Source of the DNA: CAVXEF01 sp963827315
Lineage (GTDB): Bacteria; Planctomycetota; Phycisphaerae; Sedimentisphaerales; Anaerobacaceae
Length of the DNA: 64,000 nucleotides
Assembly (NCBI GenBank): GCA_963827315.1
Contig: CAWHAL010000004.1
Span: 620,001 to 684,000, forward strand
Reading direction: 5' to 3'
Below, piece after piece: positions 17,642-26,676 of the stretch. Under the pieces are notes generated by a model, which was given only the letters and a program-made list of their open reading frames with translations, did not search any database and was not told the origin of the DNA. A program made the position numbers and the translations under genes. How positions within the stretch are numbered: position 1 is the stretch's first letter; each line of letters opens with the position of its first letter.

Positions 17642-18991
17642 CTACTGCCAGAGTTTCACAACGCCTGTTATCACCACAAACAGCGTAAATGCAAACGTAA
17701 TCCACAGAACAATATTTCTGCCGACGCTGGCGGTGTGCTGACCGGCGTATTTTCTCCTGTTGATAAAATAAATAATTATCAAGACCGCCAGAGGGGCCAT
17801 TATAAGGTTGCCTGCCATCGCAAGTATCGCTTGGATTAATGCCGGCAGCTTCCAGAACGGCGAAAGCAGAGACGGCACAACAATAAAAAAAGCCAGCCCA
17901 CACTGGAACAGCTTATTGCCTTCTCTTAATTTCCAGTCTTTACCAACCAGGTCGAGACAGAAATAAGTCATCATCAGGGCGACCGAGATGACCGTTGTAA
18001 AGCCTGCTGCGAAAAGTCCGAGCGAAAAAACCGAAGGGGCAAGAAATCCGAGAGCCTTCGGCAGCGCGGGCGTTATTACCCTGCCGGCGTCACCGACCGT
18101 TGCAATTTGTGAGTAATGCAGCCCACCATCCTGGCCTCTGTAAACGTTATGCAGTGCCGTAACACCGGCGACGACAACTACGACCGAGAATGTACCCCAG
18201 ATATAGCCGAAGTTTAAGACCGATTTTTTGAAATTCTTTTTCAAGTCCGACACGGTATATCCAGCGTTGCTCGTGAAATAACCATACGAAAGGAAAACTG
18301 AGGCGGGCAGGGCCTGACCGGCAATAGCCATCATCTGTCTGAAGCCTCCCCGCACCATATCCGGCGTGCCCGCTACTTTAAGAGATTCAGGAATCTTCGG
18401 AACAAGTCCGCCAAGCAATCCTGCCCATGTGGCCCATTGCATCAGACCCTTGACTGCCACGATAATAAAGCAAATTAAAATCAGCATCAAAAGACCGGTC
18501 ATTACCTTTTGCAGCCTTTTGAAACTGCCGGACATGACGGCAATAAGAACCAGGGCAGTTAGGACTACAACAATAATAAATTTGCCGACCGTTACAGAGC
18601 CGTTTTGAGGAGCTTTAATACCAAGCAGGATGTAGACAGATTCGGTCATAGCTGACATCTGACTCATATTAACAACGATATTTAAAAAAACCTGCGGCAC
18701 TACCACAAACCACGCCAGGAGAGGAAAAATTTCGGTTTTAATCATACCCATCATCCCGCGTCCGCCTGTAAGGATTCCGATACGGGAGGACGAATCAAGA
18801 GTAAAAATCACCATTGGAATCACATACAAAGCCGACCACAGCAGGTCAAATTTAAACCACGTGCCTGCCAGAAGTCTTGTGGACACGGCACCGACTCCAA
18901 TCATGCCCGCAGCCATTATCGCCGCAGGACCAACTACGTTTCGCAGGAATTTGGCAATTGGATTGTTACGGAGTAAATTGTTTGTGGCCAT
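17642..18991 (-). CDS. Nramp-related membrane transporter, non-canonical
   Basis: This 449-residue protein has about 11 membrane segments and Nramp/SLC11-like organisation. The first helix is GPAAIMAAGMIGVGAVSTRL and the following block is SSSRIGILTGGRGMMG, matching the RIG..TG motif of the family. The metal-binding DPGN of helix 1 is absent, and the helix 6 MPH motif reads ALPASVFLSYG. Transition-metal transport in the normal way is therefore unlikely. It sits beside kduD and kduI, so a role in uptake of a uronate-related solute or magnesium is a guess. The start ATG gives MATNNLLRNN. Confidence 0.8.
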   Translation of the reverse strand: MATNNLLRNNPIAKFLRNVVGPAAIMAAGMIGVGAVSTRLLAGTWFKFDLLWSALYVIPMVIFTLDSSSRIGILTGGRGMMGMIKTEIFPLLAWFVVVPQVFLNIVVNMSQMSAMTESVYILLGIKAPQNGSVTVGKFIIVVVLTALVLIAVMSGSFKRLQKVMTGLLMLILICFIIVAVKGLMQWATWAGLLGGLVPKIPESLKVAGTPDMVRGGFRQMMAIAGQALPASVFLSYGYFTSNAGYTVSDLKKNFKKSVLNFGYIWGTFSVVVVVAGVTALHNVYRGQDGGLHYSQIATVGDAGRVITPALPKALGFLAPSVFSLGLFAAGFTTVISVALMMTYFCLDLVGKDWKLREGNKLFQCGLAFFIVVPSLLSPFWKLPALIQAILAMAGNLIMAPLAVLIIIYFINRRKYAGQHTASVGRNIVLWITFAFTLFVVITGVVKLWQ

Positions 18992-19023
18992 GGTAACTTC
19001 TTACCTTCATTAGTTTGTTGTTA

Positions 19024-19785
19024 TCATCGTGTTAACCAGCCGCCGTCGACCGGTATTATTGCGCCGTACAAATACGAAGATGCCTCAGAGGCCAGAAATA
19101 CAACTACCCCCTTAAGGTCGTCTGGACTGCCCCACCGCCCGACCGGAATTCTGTCAAGGATGGCCTTACTTCGCACAGGGTCTGCCCGCAATGGGGCCGT
19201 GTTGTCAGTGGCCATATAGCCCGGTGCTATGGCGTTAACGTTTATGTTATGCTTGGCCAGTTCATTGGCCATCAACCTCGTCAAGCCTGCTACCGCACTT
19301 TTGGAAGATGTGTATGAAGGTACAAGGATTCCGCCCTGAAAGCTCAGCATAGAGGCGGTGTTGATGATTTTGCCTCCCTTTTGCTGTTTAATAAATATTC
19401 TTGTCACCGCCTGGCTCAAAAAGAAAAGGGTTCGGATATTGATGTTCATCACATCATCCCAGTCCTTTTCGCTGAACTCAGTAAACGGCGAGCGTCGAAT
19501 TATACCCGCATTGTTTACCAGAATATCAATTGCGCCCAGCTTTTGGACGGTCGTATTTACAATCTCTTCGACGCAGTCCTTTGTACTTAAATCTGCTTTT
19601 ATCGTTATACACCGGCGACCAAGTTTTTTAATCTGCTGCTGAGTTTCTTTCATATCAAGTATATCAACCAGACAGATGTCAGCCCCAGCCTCAGCCAAAC
19701 CCGTTGCTATTGCTTGTCCTAATCCTCTGGCTGAACCTGTTATAATCGCAACCTTCCCGTCGAGTCTGAATTTATCCAGAATCAT
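19024..19785 (-). CDS. kduD: 2-dehydro-3-deoxy-D-gluconate 5-dehydrogenase (SDR)
   Basis: KduD reduces 2,5-diketo-3-deoxygluconate to 2-keto-3-deoxygluconate with NAD(P)H, after KduI in pectin and uronate breakdown. The 253-residue SDR has the cofactor motif TGSARGLGQAIA, NNAG at the end of strand 4, the catalytic Ser in NTASMLS and the YTSSKSA motif with Tyr and Lys. The C-terminal IIPVDGGW is standard. It lies 32 bases downstream of kduI and before the Nramp-like gene. The neighbour makes KduD the best choice among SDR enzymes. Confidence 0.9.
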   Translation of the reverse strand: MILDKFRLDGKVAIITGSARGLGQAIATGLAEAGADICLVDILDMKETQQQIKKLGRRCITIKADLSTKDCVEEIVNTTVQKLGAIDILVNNAGIIRRSPFTEFSEKDWDDVMNINIRTLFFLSQAVTRIFIKQQKGGKIINTASMLSFQGGILVPSYTSSKSAVAGLTRLMANELAKHNINVNAIAPGYMATDNTAPLRADPVRSKAILDRIPVGRWGSPDDLKGVVVFLASEASSYLYGAIIPVDGGWLTR

Positions 19786-19817
19786 TTTCTTCTCCCTGAT
19801 TTGTTATTAAGCCCAGT

Positions 19818-20648
19818 TTATCTTATCTGTTCCAGTGAGAACCCCTGCATATCGGAAAACGCCTGATTTTCGCCGCCCATCGCCCACACAAAGCTGTAGT
19901 TTTGCAGACCCGCTCCGCTGTGAATGGACCAGCTCGGTGAAAGCACCACCTGCTGATTTCTGACAACAATGTGTCTGGTTTCCTCAGGCTTGCCTATGAA
20001 ATGGAACACGACTGAATTCGGTTTAACTTCGAAGTACATATAAATTTCTGTTCTTCTTGTGTGGGTATGGCCCGGCATAGTATTCCAAACACTGTTCGGG
20101 GCAAGTTCCGTATATCCCATTACAAGCTGGCAGCTTTTGATGCCTTCGAGATGAATATACTTATAGATGGTTCTCTTATTGGCTTCTTCATCGCTGCCGA
20201 GCTTAACAGGCTGTGCATCGCTCCGTTTCGCTGCTGTTGTCGGATACGCGGCGTGCGCAGGATAACTCACAAGATAAAATTTCGCAGGTTTGCGGCTGTT
20301 TGCGCTCTCAAACTGAATCTCTTTACTGCCTTTCCCAATATAAAGCACATCTTTGGTATCCAGTGTAAACTTTTTGCCGTCCACCCTGACAACACCTTCA
20401 TCGCCGATATTAATAACACCTGTTTCGCGCCGCTCGGCAAAGTACTCACAGGCCAATTGTTCGCCGCCCTCTAATTTCAGCGGGCCGGCAACCGGAACAG
20501 CCGAGCCGATTATCGCCCGGTCGTCAAACGAATAAACCAATTCTATCCTGTTAGGCCCAAACAGATTTCCTACCAGAAAGCTGTTTCTTATTTCCTCGGA
20601 ATTCATCCTTTCAAAACGTACGGCATCAGCAATATATCGCATTTCCAT
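19818..20648 (-). CDS. kduI: 5-keto-4-deoxyuronate isomerase
   Basis: KduI converts 5-keto-4-deoxyuronate (from unsaturated galacturonate) to 2,5-diketo-3-deoxygluconate. The 276-residue length is normal. The cupin metal site is visible as MPGHTHTRRTEIYMYFE (two His and a Glu) plus the His in WSIHSGAG. The N-terminal FLVGNLFGPNRIELVY block is typical. It is followed by kduD, completing a two-step module that feeds kdgK and eda some 10 kb away. Confidence 0.95.
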   Translation of the reverse strand: MEMRYIADAVRFERMNSEEIRNSFLVGNLFGPNRIELVYSFDDRAIIGSAVPVAGPLKLEGGEQLACEYFAERRETGVINIGDEGVVRVDGKKFTLDTKDVLYIGKGSKEIQFESANSRKPAKFYLVSYPAHAAYPTTAAKRSDAQPVKLGSDEEANKRTIYKYIHLEGIKSCQLVMGYTELAPNSVWNTMPGHTHTRRTEIYMYFEVKPNSVVFHFIGKPEETRHIVVRNQQVVLSPSWSIHSGAGLQNYSFVWAMGGENQAFSDMQGFSLEQIR

Positions 20649-20671
20649 TTTTCAAACCTCCTATCTGTTAA

Positions 20672-21052
20672 TCAAACCATCGGATTTGCTCTTTTGCATA
20701 ATTGAAACGGCACGCCCCAGGGGTCTCGCATCATCACAAGATGAGAGCCATCATCTAATTTTAGTTCCTCGACAACCGATGCCCCTGCTGCCACCAGTTT
20801 TTCTTTTATCGCCGCTGGGTTCGATACAGCAAAAGCAAAGTGAAAGCGAAGCGGATGTTCAGCTGAATGGTCAGGAATGGCAGCAGTCGGGTTGGTATAT
20901 ATCTCCATCATAACATGACCTTTCTCATCAGCTAAAAAATGTGTTTGTGCCTTGGGTATTGCCCGAACTATTTTCATATTACAATTTTTGACGTACCAAG
21001 CGGCCATTGCCTTGGCGTCAGGCACATTCAGCCCAAAATGTTCGAACTGCAT
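20672..21052 (-). CDS. VOC/glyoxalase-fold protein
   Basis: This 126-residue single-domain protein has two beta-alpha-beta-beta-beta halves. The start is MQFEHFGLNVPDAKAMAAWY and the end is MMRDPWGVPFQLCKR, a pattern typical of the vicinal oxygen chelate superfamily. Candidate metal ligands are His5, Glu52 in VMMEIY, His70 or a nearby His, and a Gln near the end. It lies 23 bases upstream of kduI on the same strand, so it may help in uronate metabolism. The substrate is unknown. Confidence 0.85.
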   Translation of the reverse strand: MQFEHFGLNVPDAKAMAAWYVKNCNMKIVRAIPKAQTHFLADEKGHVMMEIYTNPTAAIPDHSAEHPLRFHFAFAVSNPAAIKEKLVAAGASVVEELKLDDGSHLVMMRDPWGVPFQLCKRANPMV

Positions 21053-21664
21053 ATAAATCTCCTGAAATGATTGTCCACTCTAAAATCGCCCGTTCAATCT
21101 CAATTAGTTTCCTGCAAATAAATCACCCCTGAAGTTCGGGATGCTGTTTCCGTTTACTTACTTTTCCGGCTCAAGACCATTTTCTTTGCTTTTGCAGTAA
21201 TAACTATAGAAGTTTCATTCACCTTTTTCAACAAATGATAATTTCAGGTTTCCCAAACTTTCAACATTTCTTTTAATAGAACTCATCGCTATGGCAAGGC
21301 GGGCAATGACCGACACTTTCTTGATATCGAAGGCTGTTTTCAAGAGCAAAATAAAAATTAGCAAACATAAGTGCTGTGGAAAAAAGAGGTTACAGCGCCG
21401 TTTCTGGTTAAAACGAAACCTGCAAGTGGTTACAAATAGCTGCCAAATAACAATCACGCTGGAAGTGATTTTATGAGAAGAAACAAACAACTTTCGGGGA
21501 CGTTATATCGCACATAATTTGCAGCCGGCCGGAGCCAACTTCGCATACCCTGATAATATCCTCGTATTCTATCTTGTAACTGCCTGCAATTCTGCATAAG
21601 ATGTTGCAGCAGTAAGGCAAGCATCGACAAAAACGAAAAAATGCCTATAAGAAGGAGAAACCCG
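21053..21664. other. 612-base gap upstream of glnA, no clear gene
   Basis: This stretch separates the divergent VOC gene and glnA. Short ORFs here, such as 21291-21476, have no ribosome binding site and a composition unlike a protein. I see no glutamine-riboswitch core and no sigma-54 promoter motif. A small inverted repeat, GTTTC ... GAAAC, lies near 21397-21420. The region must hold both promoters, but I cannot place them with confidence. Confidence 0.5.
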
Positions 21665-23077
21665 ATGACGCCAAAAGAGTTTTTTGAATTCGCAAAGAAG
21701 AACAACGCAAAGATGGCTGACCTGAAATTCGTCGACCTCCTTGGCACGTGGCAGCACTGCACGTTCCCTGTGGAATTTCTGGACGAAAAGGCCTTTAAGG
21801 AAGGTCTCGGTTTCGACGGTTCCTCAATCCGCGGCTGGAAACCGATTCACCAGTCCGATATGATGGCGGTACCGGACCTGGATACCGTAGTTATGGACCC
21901 GTTTTTCGCTAAGCCGACGGTGAGCGTTCTCGCTGATGTTTTCGACCCTATCACACGCGAAGAATATAATCGTGACCCGCGTTACGTTGCCAAAATGGCG
22001 GCGGAATTCGTGAAAAAAACCGGCCTTGCAGATACCGCGTACTTCGGCCCGGAACCGGAATTCTTCATATTCGACGAAGTTCGCTATGAACAGAATCAGC
22101 ACACGGGGATGTACTCAATCGATTCAGCGGAAGGGTCGTGGAACACTGCCCGTTTCGAAGAACCAAACCTCGGATATAAGCCGTCATACAAAGGCGGTTA
22201 TTTCCCGGTAAGTCCGACCGACACACAACAGGATATCCGGTCCGAAATGGTCGAGGAAATGCAGAAGGTCGGAATCATGGTCGAGAAACACCACCATGAA
22301 GTTGCCACCGGCGGACAAGCCGAAATTGACATGGTATATGCACCGCTGGTCGAGCAGGCCGACAACCTTATGTGGTATAAATACATTGTCAAGAACGTGG
22401 CCAAACGCCACGGCAAGACGGCAACATTTATGCCTAAGCCGATATTCCAGGACAACGGCTCCGGTATGCATACGCACTTTTCGCTCTGGAAGAAGGGCAA
22501 AAACCTGTTTGCCGGAAAGGGTTACGCAGGATTGTCCGACTTGGCGCTGCACTCAATAGCAGGGCTTATCCATCATGCCCCTGCCATTTTGGCTTTTGCT
22601 GCGCCGACGACAAATTCGTATCGCCGGCTTGTGCCCGGTTTTGAGGCGCCGGTGAACTTGTGTATGTCCGCCCGCAACCGCTCGGCTGCCTGCCGCATAC
22701 CGATGTACTCATCGAGCGCGAGCGCAAAACGCGTGGAATTCCGCTGCCCGGACCCAAGCTGCAACGGCTACTTTACTTTCGCCGCGATGCTTATGGCCGC
22801 CAGCGACGGCGTCAAAAAGAAACTCGACCCGGGCAAGCCGATGGACGTGGACGTGTATGAGCTCTCTGCCAAGGAACTGTCCAAGACCAAGCAGGCGCCC
22901 GGCTCTCTTGAAGAAGCGATGAATGCACTCGAAAAGGACCATAAGTTCCTCACTGAGGGCGATGTCTTTAGCGAGGACCTTATCGAGACGTGGATTAACT
23001 GGAAACGTGAAAATGAAATAGACGAGATGGCGCTGCGGCCGCATCCCTATGAGTTTTTCTTATATTATGATAGTTGA
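21665..23077 (+). CDS. glnA: Glutamine synthetase, type I
   Basis: This enzyme makes glutamine from glutamate, ammonia and ATP in the cytoplasm. The ATG at 21665 is chosen because AAGGAG ends about 9 bases upstream; an earlier ATG at 21641 precedes that site. The resulting 470 residues match GSI dodecamers. Visible motifs are FDGSSIRGW near the N-terminus, EPEFFIFD, FMPKPIFQDNGSGMHTH and NRSAACRIP. The region equivalent to the adenylylation loop reads VDVYELSAKEL, keeping a Tyr, so GlnE-type control is possible but not shown. No nitrogen-regulator gene is adjacent. Confidence 0.97.
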   Translation: MTPKEFFEFAKKNNAKMADLKFVDLLGTWQHCTFPVEFLDEKAFKEGLGFDGSSIRGWKPIHQSDMMAVPDLDTVVMDPFFAKPTVSVLADVFDPITREEYNRDPRYVAKMAAEFVKKTGLADTAYFGPEPEFFIFDEVRYEQNQHTGMYSIDSAEGSWNTARFEEPNLGYKPSYKGGYFPVSPTDTQQDIRSEMVEEMQKVGIMVEKHHHEVATGGQAEIDMVYAPLVEQADNLMWYKYIVKNVAKRHGKTATFMPKPIFQDNGSGMHTHFSLWKKGKNLFAGKGYAGLSDLALHSIAGLIHHAPAILAFAAPTTNSYRRLVPGFEAPVNLCMSARNRSAACRIPMYSSSASAKRVEFRCPDPSCNGYFTFAAMLMAASDGVKKKLDPGKPMDVDVYELSAKELSKTKQAPGSLEEAMNALEKDHKFLTEGDVFSEDLIETWINWKRENEIDEMALRPHPYEFFLYYDS

Positions 23078-23189
23078 GAAAGCAGTCAGGAAAAATGCCC
23101 AAAAGTCAGGGTTTATATGAAAGCTGATGGGAGCGCGACGGATAGAGCAAACGCTTAGATTTTTTTGCCTGAACCTTTCCAATATTTTT

Positions 23190-23750
23190 CTACTTGGGTG
23201 CGGCTGACTCTATCTGATGTAATTTTGGCCCCAGTTTGACACTGGCATATTTGAATGATTCAACAAACAGGAACAGGAATATGACCAGAATAATGATTAA
23301 AATGATAGCTGTGACCCAGTGGTGAGGTCGAAACCTCTTCAAAGATGGTGCAAAAGCTATCAGCGCAAATAAAGCAGATAAAATAACTACTGCATCCCAG
23401 CTTGCTCTCTGCCAGTAATCTCCGCCGAGATGTATCCACATTCCGAATTCATCAAAGGTCAGGGCCATAGCTACACCATAAAGACCGGCGCAAATACTCA
23501 GCTTTTTTCCTTCAGGCCGCCGGAATACAAGATACGCACCTACTGCGGAAAGCAGAAAGATACCATAATTAAGATGATGAAAGTGAGTCCCCTTAAGATG
23601 CAGATACAGGTCGGGAATTGTTCGGAACATAATCAAAAATACGACAACCCTGGCCAACATAAATGTGAGCAGAAAAGTTACAAGAACAACCCTGGCCAGA
23701 TGGTTGGTTTTTGCAGACGGCTCTCGTTCCCTTTGGCTGTTATCTATCAT
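23190..23750 (-). CDS. Small polytopic membrane protein, unrecognised
   Basis: About 186 residues from the ATG at 23750; a TTG at 23792 overlapping the upstream stop is an alternative. It has five hydrophobic segments, including VVLVTFLLTFMLARVVVFLI and a C-terminal AIILIIILVIFLFLFVESF. A His-rich stretch, LHLKGTHFHHLNYGIFLLS, and FDEFGMWIHLGGDYW place several conserved-looking His, Asp and Glu residues near membrane faces. This pattern resembles integral membrane hydrolase-type proteins, but I cannot name the family. It follows the PL10 gene on the same strand and could be co-transcribed. Confidence 0.7.
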   Translation of the reverse strand: MIDNSQREREPSAKTNHLARVVLVTFLLTFMLARVVVFLIMFRTIPDLYLHLKGTHFHHLNYGIFLLSAVGAYLVFRRPEGKKLSICAGLYGVAMALTFDEFGMWIHLGGDYWQRASWDAVVILSALFALIAFAPSLKRFRPHHWVTAIILIIILVIFLFLFVESFKYASVKLGPKLHQIESAAPK

Positions 23751-23788
23751 GATTTCTGATTGCCCCCTTGCTTTCAGGTACTTGGTAG

Positions 23789-25417
23789 TCAATTCACCAT
23801 AACGTAGTTCAAGAGTATCCGCATATTATTTATAAATACTCCTGTCGATATATAGTCCTGGTTACTCTCGTCCCGGTACGGCGAAGTGTCGGTTTCATCA
23901 CCAACGCGTGTTAAGACATATTTGTCGGTTGCTGCGGTGCTGGTACCATCACCAATATAGGGATTGCTTGTATTGACATGTTTACAAAGCCATCGCCCCT
24001 TATCATCCAGCTCTTTAATGACACGCCTGACCTGCTGTTCATCAGGGGACTTTTTATCTTTGGCAGGTCCGGATGACCTATAAACCATACTCGTCGAAGA
24101 ATAATATTTTTGTGGCGTAACGGTTCCTGTAAACCGCTGCACCGAAAGCGGCGAATCTTTTGTTGCTTCTTCAACGCTCATATCTCTAACCTCTTCAAAC
24201 TCTTTCCGAATCTGATTGACATCGATATGAACTTTCCCTGCCATATGCACAAGCAGTTGAGTGTCGTTATAATCGACATAATAATAGCCATACACGACAT
24301 TTGACCCTTTGCGGTGTGTATAGAGCGGCTTATTTGTGCCTATCTCAATATCCCTTGGATGTGTGTATTTGCCGACCTCAGTTTGAGATTCGTCAAGTTT
24401 ACAGCTGTCCATCCAATCGAGCGCTTCCGGCACGCGGTCAAGAAACCTGGTTTCACCGGTCATCCGATAGAATGCGATAAGCTGACGAATACTTGCAGCG
24501 GTTTCGTTAAGCGAAAGTGCTTTCGGCTCATACGTGCGTGCACCGGCAGGTTTCAAATCCTTCGTGTATTGCTGGGCCCACCCTGCCTGCGGCTTACTCT
24601 GCTGGGTAACAAGATAAAAATTCATACCTCTGTTGATAGGTTCCAGAAACCGCCGCTCACCCAGCGTAAGATAACACTGAATCAGAAAATTAATATTTCC
24701 GGCGGTAACATTATCATTAAACGTAGGATATGAGGTATAGTCGTCTTTGCCGTGATGGCTGAATTCATACATCAGCGGATACCGCTGCGGCCAGCCGCCT
24801 GTCGGGTACTGGCTCTCAAGAACAAAATTTATCGCCTTATCAAGCGGATATTTATATGCAGGGTCCAGCTTCTCTATGTACATTCTGAGCAGAAGCCTCG
24901 CTGCGTCTGAGGAGACGCCATCATCAAACGTCGCATTGCCGTAGTAATGCAGAAACTCTTCAAGTCTCCAGCCGTTCCTGCCGATTGTCTGGTACCACTT
25001 TTTCAGCGACTTGTCACCTGCGAAATCAATGACATAGTTCCAGCCGCCGCAGTCGAGTTGTCCCCATATAATGGCTCGCGCAGCTTTTTCAGCAGCCTCG
25101 TAATAATACTCGTCGCCGGTTGCATGATACGCGTCAAGAAAAAGATGTCCCATGCTGGTCGTCCCCGGTGGTTGAACCCATATCATGGTCTCATAGGCCT
25201 CCATCTCTCCCCAGCGTCTCGATAAATCAGGCAGGTAATACCACACGTATCCACCGTTCGTGCTCACCTGCTCAACCATATATTGAGTAGCTTTCTTCAT
25301 AGTCTTAAGGCACTGAGATTTAAGCTCATTATCTGCCTGGGCTACGGTGGCAGCCTTAACAAAAAACACAATACACAGCACAAGAATCAGTCGTAAGCAG
25401 CGTTTATTCGAGCACAT
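23789..25417 (-). CDS. Pectate lyase, PL10-like, secreted
   Basis: The ATG at 25417 has GGAG 9 bases upstream and opens a signal peptide (RLILVLCIVFFVKAATVAQA), so it is preferred to the longer form from 25465. The mature protein of about 515 residues has PL10 features: GGWPQRYPLMYEF near the centre, TFNDNVTAGNINFLIQ, and GARTYEPKALSLNET, all around the substrate cleft. It would cut polygalacturonate by beta-elimination outside the cytoplasm, giving the unsaturated products that feed KduI. It starts 19 bases after the E2 gene and is co-directional with it. Confidence 0.87.
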   Translation of the reverse strand: MCSNKRCLRLILVLCIVFFVKAATVAQADNELKSQCLKTMKKATQYMVEQVSTNGGYVWYYLPDLSRRWGEMEAYETMIWVQPPGTTSMGHLFLDAYHATGDEYYYEAAEKAARAIIWGQLDCGGWNYVIDFAGDKSLKKWYQTIGRNGWRLEEFLHYYGNATFDDGVSSDAARLLLRMYIEKLDPAYKYPLDKAINFVLESQYPTGGWPQRYPLMYEFSHHGKDDYTSYPTFNDNVTAGNINFLIQCYLTLGERRFLEPINRGMNFYLVTQQSKPQAGWAQQYTKDLKPAGARTYEPKALSLNETAASIRQLIAFYRMTGETRFLDRVPEALDWMDSCKLDESQTEVGKYTHPRDIEIGTNKPLYTHRKGSNVVYGYYYVDYNDTQLLVHMAGKVHIDVNQIRKEFEEVRDMSVEEATKDSPLSVQRFTGTVTPQKYYSSTSMVYRSSGPAKDKKSPDEQQVRRVIKELDDKGRWLCKHVNTSNPYIGDGTSTAATDKYVLTRVGDETDTSPYRDESNQDYISTGVFINNMRILLNYVMVN

Positions 25418-25436
25418 TTTTTCATCTCCAACAGCT

Positions 25437-26654
25437 TCAATTACCAATACTGAACGTGGAAACATCTTCGAGCAGTTTTCTTACGAGGTCCAGAAACTGT
25501 GCAGCATACACGCCGTTGGCAACCTTATGGTCTACGGCCAGCGTCATATTTATCAGCTTGCGAATTATAACGTTGCCGTTTTCCGGCACGCAGGTATCGG
25601 TTATCCGGCCGATGCCGAGGATACTGCACTGGCCGGGGATAACTATCGGAACAAAGGACTCTATTCCAAAGACGCCGAGGTTGCTGACGGTAATACAGGC
25701 GCCTTCGAGGTCGGTGAGCAGTAATTTTTCACTCTGGGCCTTTTCGATAAGAGTTTTGGTGTCTGCGGCGATTTGCTTTACATTTTTTTTGTGAGCGTCT
25801 TTTACGACGGGGACGACAAGTCCGCCTGGAGTCGAAACAGCCAGCCCAATATTAATGGTATCAGGCAATTTTATGGCGTCACCGGCCGGTTGGCCTGCCA
25901 TAATCGGAAATTTCTCCAGGCCGGCTGCGACCGCCTTTATAATAAAATCGTTGTAGGAGATTTTCACGCTGCCGGTTTCGTTCAATTTTATTCGCAATTC
26001 AACCAGGTCGGTAACATCAGCTTTTACTGCCAGATAAAAACAAGGGATTTCTCTTTTCGATTTGACCATCCTTTCGGCGGTTAGCCTCTGCTTTCTTGAC
26101 AGGGGTACAGTTTCTCCGAGTTTGACCTCTGCCTTCGCTGCTTCACTTTTGCGAAGCAAAACGGCGGAGGCCTTTTTGACATCTTCCTCGGTGATTTTGC
26201 CGGCGGGGCCGCTGCCGGTAACAATCGCCAGATTAACTCCCAGTTCTTTGGCCAGCTTTTTAGCTCTCGGTGATGCCGCTGATTCGGCTGCTGTCTCCTT
26301 CGGCTGCAATTTTGGTTTGGCTGCCTCGGCCCCGGTAGTTGGGACAGCCGGAGGCGCTTTGGCTGTGGTGGCAGCAACTTGCAGCGAATCAAGAAAGCTT
26401 TGCGGTATTTGCTCATCCCTGTCACCGAGAACCAACATCGGCGCCCCAACGGGCAGGGTCTGGTCCGCTTCAACAAAGATATACTTTACGAAACCATCAG
26501 CAGGTGATTCCATCTCGAGGGTCGCCTTGTCGGTCTCTATCTCAAAAATCACATCGCCTCTTTTCACTTCATCGCCGACCCTGACCAGGCAGTTAACAAT
26601 GGCTCCTGCCTCCATTGTTTCGCCAAGCTGCGGTAATCTTACTTCTCTTGCCAT
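25437..26654 (-). CDS. Dihydrolipoamide acyltransferase (E2)
   Basis: A 405-residue E2 component of a 2-oxo-acid dehydrogenase complex. The lipoyl domain covers residues 1-80 with Lys43 in IETDKATLEM as the lipoylation site. A Pro/Ala-rich linker follows, then a peripheral-subunit-binding domain (ASPRAKKLAKELGVNLAIVTGSGPAG is the core region, near 128-155). The catalytic domain ends with AVDHKVANGVYAAQFL, carrying the active His. E1 and E3 genes are not in the window. It sits between a class II aldolase and a pectate lyase, which suggests a role in sugar-derived keto-acid or acetoin-type metabolism. Confidence 0.9.
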   Translation of the reverse strand: MAREVRLPQLGETMEAGAIVNCLVRVGDEVKRGDVIFEIETDKATLEMESPADGFVKYIFVEADQTLPVGAPMLVLGDRDEQIPQSFLDSLQVAATTAKAPPAVPTTGAEAAKPKLQPKETAAESAASPRAKKLAKELGVNLAIVTGSGPAGKITEEDVKKASAVLLRKSEAAKAEVKLGETVPLSRKQRLTAERMVKSKREIPCFYLAVKADVTDLVELRIKLNETGSVKISYNDFIIKAVAAGLEKFPIMAGQPAGDAIKLPDTINIGLAVSTPGGLVVPVVKDAHKKNVKQIAADTKTLIEKAQSEKLLLTDLEGACITVSNLGVFGIESFVPIVIPGQCSILGIGRITDTCVPENGNVIIRKLINMTLAVDHKVANGVYAAQFLDLVRKLLEDVSTFSIGN

Positions 26655-26676
26655 TTATCAAACCTCGTATTGCGTA

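Noticed and set aside
21053..21664. Possible glutamine riboswitch or small ORF before glnA
   Set aside because: No core motif of the glutamine-II/glnA RNAs is visible, and the ORF at 21291-21476 has no ribosome binding site.
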